Assembly: GCF_002847525.1 (NCBI RefSeq)
Contig: NZ_PKKM01000009.1
Coordinates: 1-64,000 of the forward strand
DNA from: Schaalia odontolytica
GTDB lineage: Bacteria; Actinomycetota; Actinomycetes; Actinomycetales; Actinomycetaceae
Direction of reading: 5' to 3'
Length of the DNA: 64,000 nt
The stretch's first letter is position 1; each line of letters starts with the position of its first letter. A program made the position numbers and the translations under genes. The notes beneath the pieces were generated by a model. The model was not told the DNA's origin, did not search any database, and saw nothing but the letters and a program-made list of their open reading frames with translations. Below, in pieces: positions 19,235-27,692 of this stretch.

Positions 19235-21435
19235 GGACCATCTGGGCTATCTACCGCGCCGACCTGCGCCGCGCGCATCGCTCCCTGATCGCGAGCGTCG
19301 TCGTCTTCGGACTCGTCGTCATCCCGTCGCTGTTCACGTGGTTCAACGTGGCGGCGTCGTGGGACCCGTTCGGGAACACGAAGAGCCTGCGCATCGCGAT
19401 TGCTAACACGGACGCGGGCTACAAGTCGGACCTGGTGCCGCTGCGCATCAACATCGGCGATTCCGTAGTGTCCGCGCTGCGCAAGAACGACAACTTCGAC
19501 TGGGTCATTGCCTCCGAGGATGAGGCGGTTGAGGGGACCCGCTCGGGCGAGTACTACGCGGCCATCGTCATCCCGTCGGACTTTTCGCGCGAGATGCTCA
19601 CCTTCTTTGACGGGAGAGCGTCCTCTGCGCTGATGACGTACTACGTCAACGAGAAGAAGAACGGTATTTCGCCGAAGATCGCCGGGCAGGGCGCCGAGGC
19701 CGTGAGTGCCCAGGTGAACCAGATCTTCGTGCAGACACTCTCCGAGGTCGCCCTCGATACGGCGACGTCGGTCGGGGGTGCGCTGTCGTCGCCCACAGCC
19801 ATCAATACGGTGACGGCGCTCGATAACCGCGTGCAGAGCGTCGCCTCGCGGCTGCGTACCGCGGCCGATAGTGCGGATGCCTACGCGTCTCTCGTGGGCT
19901 CCTCGGTGACGCTCATCGACTCGACGACTACGCTCGTGGACGGGCTGGGCAGCGCGAAGGGCTCCGCGCAGTCCGCGGTCTCGAGCGCTCAGGCCGGAGC
20001 GCGCGGACTCGGATCCGCTGCGTCGGCGGCGGTCTCCTCGGTATCCGACGCGATCTCCTCCTCGCAGTCCTCGCTGTCATCCCTGTCGAACGCCGTCGAG
20101 AACGTGTATGCGAATGGTTCGACGAGCGCATCGGACGCGGCCTCGACGCTGCGCTCGCAGGCATCCGTGCTGGACACGCAGGCCGCCAGCTTCGCGTCGA
20201 TCAAGTCGACGCTGGAGGCGCTGCCGGGCTCGCCCGTCTCCCAGTCCTCGCTGGACCGCCTGCAGGCCGCCTCTGACCGTCTGACCGCGGTTGCGAACGG
20301 GCTGCGTTCCTCCGCCTCCGAGCTGGACTCCAAGGTCGCAAATGCCGAAGCTGGGCACGTGACGGTGAATGGCCTGATCGCCCAGGCGCGCTCCGCGGTC
20401 AACGGCCTGTCCTCCGACTACGAGACCAACTTGCGGCCCCAGCTCGAATCGCTGGCCGCCACCCTGGCCTCGGCCCAGTTGTCCCTGAGCGCCGCGCGCA
20501 TGTCCCTGGAGGGCGCGACCTCCACGGCCTCGAACGGCAGCGGGAGCGCGCGCGAGGGGCTGACCCAGCTGCGCGACAACCTGAGTGGCGCGGCCACGAG
20601 CCTGCGCGAGGCGGCCGGAAAGCTCGACTCCCTGCACGCTTCGATCAGCGAGGCGCTTGCCAGTGGCGACCTGACGACGCTCGGGACCATCATCGGGAAT
20701 AATCCCGAGGCCCTGGCGGCGGCCATCGCCGCCCCCGTCGGCGTGGAGAAGACTCCCGTCTACCCGGTTGCGAACTTCGGCTCCCAGATGGCGCCCTTGT
20801 ACACGATCCTGGCGCTGTGGGTGGGTTCCATCCTGATGGTCGTGTCGCTGCGCTCGGACGTCACGGACGCCACCGTCGCCGACGGTCTGCCGGAAGGCGA
20901 CCCGCTGCGCGCGACCCTCACCGCGAAGCCCGTCGGCCTGGCCGCCGGATACCTGGGGCGCTACCTGATCTTCGGGACGATCGCTCTCGCCCAGGCAACC
21001 CTGGTGGGGCTGGGTGACCTGTACTTCCTGAAGGTCCAGCACGCTCACCCGCTGCAGTTCATGAGCACCCTGTGGCTGACGGCCGTCGTGTTCTCTTTCC
21101 TGCTCTACACGCTTATTGCGACGTTCGGGAACGCGGGTAAGGCCCTGGGCGTGCTGCTCCTGGTCCTGCAGATTTCGGGCGCCGGGGGAGCCTTCCCGCT
21201 GGCTATCCTGCCGTCCTTCTTCTCGTCGATTTCACCCTTCCTGCCGGCCACACACGCGATCACGGCGCTGCGCGCGTCGATCGCCGGGTATGCGGGGCAC
21301 GAGTACGCGGACGCCATGTTGTTCCTGGCTTCCTTCATCCTGTTTACCGCGTTCCTGGGGCTGGTGCTGCGCCCGCTCCTGGTGCGCAAGAACCGGCGCA
21401 TGGTGGAGAAGCTGGAGTCCACGAATCTGCTCTGA
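19231..21435 (+). CDS. YhgE/Pip family membrane protein 2
   Basis: This 734-residue paralogue of the preceding protein shares the same start (PSLFTWFNVAASWDPF), YYVNEKKNGISPKI, a long Ser/Ala-rich central stretch and a C-terminal ABC2-like permease region of about six helices. It lacks the acidic C-terminal extension of its neighbour. GTG start at 19231 overlaps the preceding stop (GTGA), so the two are translationally coupled and probably work as a pair, perhaps as a heterodimeric exporter or wall-spanning conduit (inference). Confidence 0.82.
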   Translation: MRTIWAIYRADLRRAHRSLIASVVVFGLVVIPSLFTWFNVAASWDPFGNTKSLRIAIANTDAGYKSDLVPLRINIGDSVVSALRKNDNFDWVIASEDEAVEGTRSGEYYAAIVIPSDFSREMLTFFDGRASSALMTYYVNEKKNGISPKIAGQGAEAVSAQVNQIFVQTLSEVALDTATSVGGALSSPTAINTVTALDNRVQSVASRLRTAADSADAYASLVGSSVTLIDSTTTLVDGLGSAKGSAQSAVSSAQAGARGLGSAASAAVSSVSDAISSSQSSLSSLSNAVENVYANGSTSASDAASTLRSQASVLDTQAASFASIKSTLEALPGSPVSQSSLDRLQAASDRLTAVANGLRSSASELDSKVANAEAGHVTVNGLIAQARSAVNGLSSDYETNLRPQLESLAATLASAQLSLSAARMSLEGATSTASNGSGSAREGLTQLRDNLSGAATSLREAAGKLDSLHASISEALASGDLTTLGTIIGNNPEALAAAIAAPVGVEKTPVYPVANFGSQMAPLYTILALWVGSILMVVSLRSDVTDATVADGLPEGDPLRATLTAKPVGLAAGYLGRYLIFGTIALAQATLVGLGDLYFLKVQHAHPLQFMSTLWLTAVVFSFLLYTLIATFGNAGKALGVLLLVLQISGAGGAFPLAILPSFFSSISPFLPATHAITALRASIAGYAGHEYADAMLFLASFILFTAFLGLVLRPLLVRKNRRMVEKLESTNLL

Positions 21436-21451
21436 GGCGTCGGTTTTTCCC

Positions 21452-21480
21452 TTGACGGGTTGTGTGTGGCGGCGTAAACT
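21452..21480 (+). promoter_or_regulatory. Promoter of ssrA
   Basis: TTGACG at 21452 and TAAACT at 21475 are separated by exactly 17 bp, a good vegetative promoter. The mature RNA starts about 55 nt downstream, leaving a leader for RNase P processing. Confidence 0.7.
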
Positions 21481-21535
21481 GATGTGTCCGACGGTCTGCA
21501 GTAACGCTGGGTGTCGGGGAGTTGAAAACTCAAGA

Positions 21536-21910
21536 GGGGATGATCGGTTTCGACAGTGGTCGTCGATCGAAGTGAAGCGAGCCGAGAATGTACGCTCAAC
21601 TCGTTAACGATGCGTGCAAACCAATAGGTGCCGAACAGAATCGCACCGACTACGTTCTCGCTGCCTGATATCGCAGCCTGAACCTTTAGTCCGTCAGCCC
21701 GGGAGTTGCTTCCGGCCCGGTGTCTGGCGTCGTCTAGGGAGCCACTGGGAGTCGCCCATGTTGGTGGGGCGCCTCCGACACTTAATCAACTGAGCCTATC
21801 CAGCGGTGAGTCTGCGCAATGCTGGGGGCTGAGAAATAAAACCGTAGACTGCGCTCGGAGAAGAATTCGGGGCCGGCCATTGGACGGGGGTTCGATTCCC
21901 CCCATCTCCA
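21536..21910 (+). ncRNA. ssrA: Transfer-messenger RNA (tmRNA)
   Basis: The RNA rescues stalled ribosomes with SmpB. The 5' GGGGATGA pairs with the 3' CATCTCC to form the acceptor stem, and the T arm GGTTCGATTCC is present near the 3' end. CCA is not encoded. The tag reading frame begins with the resume codon GCC at 21630 and ends with TGA at 21666-21668, giving the peptide AEQNRTDYVLAA. The bases before the resume codon (TAGGT) parallel the TAGTC found in E. coli. The start of the 3' flanking gene cluster suggests the ssrA end may have served as an integration site. Confidence 0.95.
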
Positions 21911-21941
21911 CAACAAAAACCGCATGATTCTGCGGTAAATC

Positions 21942-22004
21942 GGGGCATGCCTCGGTGCGTGACACACGTGCGTGACACACACCGAGGCATGCCCCTTCTT
22001 TTGT
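21942..22004 (+). terminator. Rho-independent terminator of ssrA
   Basis: A 16-bp perfect stem (GGGGCATGCCTCGGTG and complement) around a loop containing the direct repeat GCGTGACACAC is followed by a T-rich tract. Confidence 0.88.
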
Positions 22005-22180
22005 TTCAGTGTGGAAGGTCTTCCTGATGTTGTGACTGCTGGAGTGCTGTGAGGGTGCCGTGATTCCTCGATAGCTGCCGCTCAATCGAACTGCGGTGGG
22101 TTCTGTTGGCTTACCTGGCAAACATGAGTAAAGTGTGGTTAGAGTTATAGAGGTGGCTCACACAATCATGCAAGGAGTCA

Positions 22181-23266
22181 ATGGTGGCCTTTGAAGACGC
22201 TCTCACTCTCCTGGCTGGCAAAGTTGCTGACCAGTGGGAGAGTATCGAGACTGAGGAAGCAACGAAAACCGCTTTCATCCTGCCCTTTATCTCAACGGTC
22301 CTCGGCTATGACATCTTCGATCCTCAGGAGGTTGTCCCCGAGTACACCGCGGATGTCGGGGTCAAGCGTGGCGAAAAGGTCGACTACGCCATCATGGATG
22401 GTGGGGAAGTACGAATTCTCATCGAGTGTAAGAAGGTAGCTGGTGACCTGACCCTCGAGCACGCCGCTCAGCTCTACCGTTACTTCTCGGTGACGAAGGC
22501 TCGAATCGCTGTGCTCACCAATGGACGTGTCTATAACTTCTACACGGATCTTGACGCGCCCAATGTCATGGATTCCCGGCCCTTCTTGGTTCTCGATCTC
22601 GCTGATATTGACGAGACGTTCCTGCCGGAGCTGAGGAAACTGACAAAGGAGCGCTTCGACCTGACGTCGATCGTGAGTGCTGCGGAGGAGCTTAAGTATC
22701 TCGGAGCGATCAAGCGTGAAGTAGCATCGGAGTTTAAGGAGCCCTCTGCCGACTTTGTGCGGCTTTTTGCCTCGCGTGTCTACGAAGGGCGCGTGACGCA
22801 GCAGATTCTTGAGAAGTTCACTGTTCTCACTGATAAGGCACTTCGGCAGTTCCTCAACGAGCGAATCAATGACCGTTTGAAGAGTGCGTTGGGTGCGGAT
22901 GTGAACACGGTAATGCCGGTACCCGATGATGTGGAAGAAGAAGCCGGTGAAGAAGCACAGGTCGAGGAAGTGTCCGATGGCATTGAAACGACCGATGAGG
23001 AGCTTGCTGCCTACCGTATCGTGAAGGCCATTGCATGTGCTGAACTGCCGTTTGATCGCATTACATACCGTGATGTGCGTTCGTACTTCTCGGTTCTAGC
23101 TGACGACAATAATCGTCGTCCGATTCTTCGGTGCTACTTCGGTCGTCGAAAGGTGATCGCCTTCGTGAACGAGGATAAGACTGAGGAACGCTACAACATC
23201 AATTCGGTTGAAGATATCTATCAGTACGTGGATCAAATCCGCGAGGCTGCGCGACGCTGGGCCTGA
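22181..23266 (+). CDS. Stand-alone HsdR N-terminal-type nuclease (COG4748-like)
   Basis: This 361-residue protein resembles the N-terminal nuclease domain of type I restriction subunits and the stand-alone proteins annotated as type I restriction endonuclease. A PD-(D/E)XK site is visible: Asp68 in KVDYAIMDGG and Glu82-x-Lys84 in LIECKK. It continues with AQLYRYFSVTKARIAVLTNG, which is typical of this fold. No helicase, methylase or specificity gene lies nearby. The ATG follows AAGGAG. Base composition is lower in GC than the neighbours, and the gene sits just after the ssrA 3' end, suggesting horizontal acquisition. Whether it restricts DNA is unknown. Confidence 0.75.
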   Translation: MVAFEDALTLLAGKVADQWESIETEEATKTAFILPFISTVLGYDIFDPQEVVPEYTADVGVKRGEKVDYAIMDGGEVRILIECKKVAGDLTLEHAAQLYRYFSVTKARIAVLTNGRVYNFYTDLDAPNVMDSRPFLVLDLADIDETFLPELRKLTKERFDLTSIVSAAEELKYLGAIKREVASEFKEPSADFVRLFASRVYEGRVTQQILEKFTVLTDKALRQFLNERINDRLKSALGADVNTVMPVPDDVEEEAGEEAQVEEVSDGIETTDEELAAYRIVKAIACAELPFDRITYRDVRSYFSVLADDNNRRPILRCYFGRRKVIAFVNEDKTEERYNINSVEDIYQYVDQIREAARRWA

Positions 23267-23306
23267 TACATACGCCCCGGACTCGTTAGAGTCTGGGGCG
23301 TATGTA
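23267..23306. terminator. Terminator after the HsdR-like gene
   Basis: Near-perfect stem TACATACGCCCC/GGGGCGTATGTA with a GACTC/GAGTC inner stem and a GTTA loop, directly after the TGA codon. Confidence 0.8.
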
Positions 23307-23469
23307 TTGACGAAACATCTTTGTTTCCCGCCTAGGCTATGTCCTCATAGCTCATTTGGTTTGAAAGGTACGCTGTGGCGTTTGGGAAGTCCTTACTGAT
23401 CCATACTCGCAGAGGTATCCTCAAAACCGTCGACGAAGACAGCCCCTTCAATCAGAAAGTGAGCCGCAC

Positions 23470-25146
23470 ATGCGAGTTGTAGTCGTCGGAGGAGTCGCCG
23501 GTGGCATGAGCGCGGCGGCGCGCCTGCGCAGGCGCGACGAGGGCGCCGAAATCATCGTGCTGGAGCGCAGCAAATACGTGTCCTTCGCGAACTGTGGGCT
23601 CCCGTACTACGTCGGCGGCGAGATCGAGGACCCCGCTAAACTCCTCCTCCACACCCCGCAATCGCTCAAGGTTGCCCTCAACCTCGACGTGCGCATCAAC
23701 TCCGAGGTCACGGCGATCGACCCCGGCGCGCACAGCGTCCAGGTTACCAACACGGAGACCGGCGAGGCCTACGCGCTCACCTACGACCACCTGATCCTCT
23801 CCCCGGGAGCCCTCGCGAGCCGACCCCCGATTGACGGCCTCGACTCCCCGCGCGTACACACCCTGCGCACGGTCGACGATGCCCTCGCCCTGCGCGAGGC
23901 CTCGGGCACGCGAGCCGTCGTCCTCGGAGCCGGGTTCATCGGCGTCGAGGCCACCGAAGCGCTCGCACAGCGAGGCTTCGAGACCCACATCGTCGAGTAC
24001 GCCGAGCACGTCCTGCCGCCCCTCGAAGTCGAGATGGCCACGCTGGTCACGCAGGAGCTGCGCGCCCTCGGCGTTCACGTCCACGCTGGCGTCGCCGCCC
24101 AGACCATCACACACGGGGACGACCACGACTCGGTGACACTCTCCGATGGCGCCGTGCTGGCTGCCGACATCATCGTCCTGTCGACCGGAGTTCGCCCCGA
24201 CACCGCCTTCGCCGAGGCCGCGGGTATCGAGACCAGCCGCGGCTACATCCTCGTTGATGAGCATGGGCGCACCAGCGCCGACGACATCTACGCGGTCGGA
24301 GACGGCACGGTCGGCCGCGACCACGACCGTCCCGTCGCCCTGGCCGGACCCGCGAACCGCGGGGGACGCCTCGTCGCCGACGCGATCACCGACGCGGAAC
24401 ACGGCGAGGCCACTGCGCGTCCCATCCCGAGCCCCCAGGGCACCGCGATTGTCCGAATTGGGAGCCTCACTGCCGCCATGACTGGGGCCAACCGCGCGAC
24501 CCTGGACGCGGCGGGCACGGAGTACTTCACGGTGCACACGCACGCCAACCAGCATGCGGGCTATTTCCCCGGCGCCCAGCCCGTGCACATCCTCATGCAC
24601 GTGGGTACCGGCGGGCAGATTCTGGGCGCACAATCCGTGGGCGCCGACGGCGTGGACCGCCGCATCGACGTCATTGCCACCGCCATGCGAGCGGGCCTGA
24701 AGGCGACGGATCTCATCGACCTGGACCTCGCCTACGCGCCGCCCTACGGTCAGGCCAAGGACCCCGTCAACCAGACCGGCATGGTCGCCCACAACGTGTT
24801 GACCGGCGGGCTTGTCCTCACCGGCCCGGACGCCCTCACCGAGGACATGCCCGTCCTGGATGTGCGCACCGCGGGGGAGTATGCGGCCGGGCATATGCCG
24901 AACTCCCTCAACATCCCCCACACCCAGCTGCGCGACCGCCTCGATGAGGTTCAGGCTTGGGTCGACGAGAGCGTCGGCCACCAGCCCTTCGTCGTCATGT
25001 GCGCCGCAGGCGTGCGCTCCTGGATCGGCTACCGCATCGTGCGCCACGCGGGCTTCAACGTCACCATGCTGTCGGGCGGCATCCAGACGCTGCGCGCGTG
25101 GCTCGGCGAGAGGGCCGAGGCTGTGCTGGTCACGGGGGAGGGATAA
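23470..25146 (+). CDS. cdr: CoA-disulfide reductase with C-terminal rhodanese domain
   Basis: This 558-residue flavoprotein of the pyridine nucleotide-disulfide reductase family has an FAD-binding GGVAGGMS at residues 7-14 and the single redox Cys42 in SFANCGLPYY, the hallmark of CoA-disulfide reductases. A second nucleotide site is at VVLGAGFIGVE. From about residue 465 a rhodanese domain follows, with its active Cys511 in MCAAGVRSW. Such fusions reduce CoA disulfides, persulfides or polysulfides with NAD(P)H. The ATG at 23470 has only a weak ribosome site, and a small open frame overlaps its start. A Cys-rich small protein gene follows. Confidence 0.9.
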   Translation: MRVVVVGGVAGGMSAAARLRRRDEGAEIIVLERSKYVSFANCGLPYYVGGEIEDPAKLLLHTPQSLKVALNLDVRINSEVTAIDPGAHSVQVTNTETGEAYALTYDHLILSPGALASRPPIDGLDSPRVHTLRTVDDALALREASGTRAVVLGAGFIGVEATEALAQRGFETHIVEYAEHVLPPLEVEMATLVTQELRALGVHVHAGVAAQTITHGDDHDSVTLSDGAVLAADIIVLSTGVRPDTAFAEAAGIETSRGYILVDEHGRTSADDIYAVGDGTVGRDHDRPVALAGPANRGGRLVADAITDAEHGEATARPIPSPQGTAIVRIGSLTAAMTGANRATLDAAGTEYFTVHTHANQHAGYFPGAQPVHILMHVGTGGQILGAQSVGADGVDRRIDVIATAMRAGLKATDLIDLDLAYAPPYGQAKDPVNQTGMVAHNVLTGGLVLTGPDALTEDMPVLDVRTAGEYAAGHMPNSLNIPHTQLRDRLDEVQAWVDESVGHQPFVVMCAAGVRSWIGYRIVRHAGFNVTMLSGGIQTLRAWLGERAEAVLVTGEG

Positions 25147-25363
25147 GCCTGATGATTTCGGCCTCGAAAACGACCCCGTGGCACAGTTCGAAGCAGTAGA
25201 ATTCCTTGTCAAAACCGAGAGAATAACGATCAACAAATCCGAGCGTTCTGTCCTCTGACTGGCCTCATGCGACGGCGCAACCAGCCTCAGGATGGCGAAA
25301 GCTCGCAACACCATGACGCGGATCCAATGACGGATTCGCGGCGCAACAACAAAGGAGGCAATC

Positions 25364-25543
25364 ATGTGTCGACCCACCACCTGCGAGGTATGCGGAAAGA
25401 CCACCTGGAAGGGCTGCGGCAAGCACATCGACTCGGTGAAGGAGAAGGTGCCCGCGGAGCAGTGGTGCGATAAGGACCATACCGACGAGGAGTACGCCAA
25501 CGCTGAGAAGAAGAGCGGCTTCTTCGGTAGCTTCTGCAGCTAG
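25364..25543 (+). CDS. Small Cys-rich protein (probable metal-binding)
   Basis: This 59-residue protein begins MCRPTTCEVCGKTTWKGCG and has a further Cys at about residue 35 and one near the C-terminus. The CxxC and spaced Cys suggest a zinc or iron site. The ATG has an excellent AAAGGAGG site. Similar small proteins are commonly found beside CoA-disulfide reductase/rhodanese genes in actinobacteria, in line with a redox or sulfur-related role (inference). Confidence 0.8.
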   Translation: MCRPTTCEVCGKTTWKGCGKHIDSVKEKVPAEQWCDKDHTDEEYANAEKKSGFFGSFCS

Positions 25544-25666
25544 CCTGCGCCCCACTGCCAGCATCGCGAACACCGCGACGCTGGGTCATTCGCGCCCATG
25601 TCAAAGCCTGCACAGCTGACGTATCAAAGAGCTTTTTTCTTCATGCGACGCGGGTATCATCGAGCC

Positions 25667-26032
25667 ATGAGGTGGGCGACAAAATCAACGTGGATTCGTA
25701 TCGCCGTGCTGTTCGGCATCTACCTGCTGGTGCCGGCGGTGTGGTTTCGTGTCTCGAGCGTTTCGGAGTCGATGGAGATCGTGAAGAGCCTTGTGTTCCT
25801 GATCCTGCTCGCGATCCTGCCGATCCTCGCGATGGCTTTCGGTGCCTGGGACGGCGTGAAGGAAGGCTTCAGCCTCCTGTGGTTGCTCGCGCCTTTCGTG
25901 TGTTTCCTGGCGCCGATGTACCTGTTTCTCAACGACAGCGCGCTCATCTACGGGGTGGGCTACAGCATCCTTGGATTCGGGGCCCATTGCGTCGGTGCCT
26001 TCATCCATGCGCGTTCCTCGCGGCGGATGTAG
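25667..26032 (+). CDS. Small hydrophobic membrane protein of unknown function
   Basis: This protein of 121 residues (start at 25667) has about four hydrophobic helices, near residues 10-27, 38-60, 68-88 and 92-112. No catalytic motif is recognised. The frame is open to 25598, but the ATG at 25667 lies close after a TATCAT box, which suggests a near-leaderless transcript. It is flanked by the Cys-rich gene and repeat copy 2. Family not recognised. Confidence 0.55.
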   Translation: MRWATKSTWIRIAVLFGIYLLVPAVWFRVSSVSESMEIVKSLVFLILLAILPILAMAFGAWDGVKEGFSLLWLLAPFVCFLAPMYLFLNDSALIYGVGYSILGFGAHCVGAFIHARSSRRM

Positions 26033-26068
26033 GTGCGCAACAGGCCGATTCGTGTGTTGGATGCGACT

Positions 26069-26173
26069 ATGCGGATAGGTTATGAACATGCGGATAGGTT
26101 ATGACGATGTGGATAGCTTATTAACCTATCCGCAAGCGAATAACCTATCCGTATCCGCATAACCTATCCGCAT
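26069..26173. repeat. Triple-unit inverted repeat element, copy 2
   Basis: Three GCGGATAGGTTA-type units (the third reads GTGGATAGCTTA) are followed by three inverted TAACCTATCCGCA-type units. It is nearly identical to copy 3 at 27455-27560, sharing the unusual AGCTTA variant in the centre, and less similar to copy 1 at 429-528. It lies about 130 bp upstream of the decayed methyltransferase copy, as copy 3 does for the intact one. Confidence 0.88.
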
Positions 26174-26301
26174 GTGCCCGCGCGGATCTGTCTCCGTGCG
26201 CAGAACCCCGTGTCACCCCGGTGCCGCCTTCTCGGGCGCAGCATTCCCGGTCTCGTGGCGGCTCAAGGCTCGCGTAACGCACAGACACGCGGAGGTGCTG
26301 A

Positions 26302-26526
26302 CATGTTCTGGGATCGGGGCGCACCGCTATACGACTTGTTCGACAACACGTTCAACCGAGCCCCCCAACGACGGTGTGGGTGAGGCGGTTGGGCGCATGA
26401 TCCGCCCTGGCGACCGCGTCTTCGTATGTGCGTGCGTCACCGGCGCGATGAGCGCCGCCATTGCTCCGGTCTGCGCGCGCCGCGGACTCGGGGCGCCGAC
26501 CTATCGCGAACGCGCGAGAATACAAT
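26302..26526 (+). pseudogene. Decayed copy of the class I methyltransferase gene
   Basis: The DNA begins GGAGG-spacer-ATGTTCTGGGATCG, matching the start of the intact gene at 27693. The first 18 codons align (FWD, APLYDL), then a frameshift near 26360 moves the homology to another frame, which reads RMIRPGDRVF, ACVTGAMSAAIAP. The Gly-rich SAM loop is damaged (CGTG to CVTG). After a second disruption, homology ends at a stop near 26526. The C-terminal two thirds are missing. The duplicated unit also includes the inverted repeat upstream. Confidence 0.85.
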
Positions 26527-26735
26527 AATGAGAGTCTGATAGCAGGATGGCTTCGCAGAGGAATGAAGCGACTTGTTTGTGAGGGCTACATTCGGAACAT
26601 GAATGTACAAGGTTGCGCAGTCTGAATAAGTGTGAAAGTATTTGTGGTCAATGGAAGTGAAAATTCTAACGCGTTTGAATGTTTTTGCTTTCCTTGATCG
26701 TTGGGATACTTTGTTGAGCGAGAAAGGGTCTCGTT

Positions 26736-27377
26736 ATGGCTCGTAGGCCTGTCTTTGTACCTGAGTCTGACAAACCGTACGTTTCGGAACTATCTCTGGA
26801 TTTTGAGTATTTTCCCGGATCTTCTGTTCAGCAGAAGCAGCGTTCGGTTGCAAGTTTGCATGCAGCGTATGTGGATAGGTTTCCTTCGTCGCGCGTTCTG
26901 GAGGTGTCGTCCAGGAGTAAAAGGGACATTGGAGTTCAGTTAAGCGCGTTTAATTTGATGATTGAGAGTCCGGAGCGTGGAAGTTACAGTGTTGAATGTG
27001 CTTTTCAGGCTTCAAAAGTCTTCCGGTATGGGGGACCGTTTGTTGATCTTCTTAACGCCTCGAGTCGTGCAGCAAAAACGGATCGGCGATTGAGGAATAG
27101 TGGAGAGCTTATTGGATTTAAGTATTTTGAAGATGAATTCCCGTTAGAGCCGAAGACGTACTTTTACGACTGGTTGTATGCGTCTGCGCTCTGTCGCGAT
27201 GAAAAGATCGTTGAGCAGGTTATGACGTTCGATGCATTCACCGATATTGAGCACAATCCGGAGCGGGCGATCAACTGCCAGGCAAGGACTGTGGCTAAAG
27301 TGGTGGGTCTTGCCCGGGCGGGGATTCTGACAGATGCCTTGCAATCTCCTCAAGCGTTTCTGGAACTCGGGTATTAA
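26736..27377 (+). CDS. NADAR-domain protein, DarT1-associated antitoxin (DarG1) type
   Basis: This 213-residue protein begins ARRPVFVPESDKPYV and has SVECAFQASKVF, LIGFKYFEDEFPLEPKT, FYDWLY and DAFTDIEHNP. These segments match the NADAR antitoxins of DarTG1 systems, which remove ADP-ribose from DNA modified by the DarT1 toxin. The ATG is preceded by AGAAAGGG. No DarT-like toxin gene is found on either side. Base composition is clearly more AT-rich than the window average, and the gene lies between repeat copies 2 and 3. It is probably an acquired orphan antitoxin that could protect against invading DarT toxins. Family call is from remembered sequence pattern. Confidence 0.75.
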   Translation: MARRPVFVPESDKPYVSELSLDFEYFPGSSVQQKQRSVASLHAAYVDRFPSSRVLEVSSRSKRDIGVQLSAFNLMIESPERGSYSVECAFQASKVFRYGGPFVDLLNASSRAAKTDRRLRNSGELIGFKYFEDEFPLEPKTYFYDWLYASALCRDEKIVEQVMTFDAFTDIEHNPERAINCQARTVAKVVGLARAGILTDALQSPQAFLELGY

Positions 27378-27454
27378 TAGGTTTTTGTTGCCCTGTCACT
27401 TTGTTCGACGGTGGAAGAATAATCTCATCTGGGATCGGGGCACCGTAATCGCCT

Positions 27455-27560
27455 ACGCGGATAGGTTACGAACATGCGGATAGGTTATGACGATGCGGAT
27501 AGCTTATTAACCTATCCGCAAGTGAATAACCTATCCGTATCCGCATAACCTGTCCGCGTG
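27455..27560. repeat. Triple-unit inverted repeat element, copy 3
   Basis: The same 3+3 unit layout as copies 1 and 2: cores GGATAGGTTA, GGATAGGTTA, GGATAGCTTA, then TAACCTATCC, TAACCTATCC and a diverged TAACCTGTCC. It lies about 130 bp upstream of the intact methyltransferase. A 17-nt fragment resembling the methyltransferase start (around 27428-27444) precedes it. Confidence 0.88.
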
Positions 27561-27692
27561 CGCTTTCGTGGTTCTGTTCCTGTGCACAGCACCCCTTTCC
27601 GCCCCGGCATCTCCCACGCAGGCGTATCATGTCCAGCAGCGCGAAGCAGCGTCGGCCTCGTGCGATGCATGGGAATACGGAGGTGTTCAGCA

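Noticed and set aside
21782..22121. Minus-strand open frames over the 3' end of ssrA
   Set aside because: They overlap the tmRNA acceptor and its terminator. The sequence is explained by the RNA gene.
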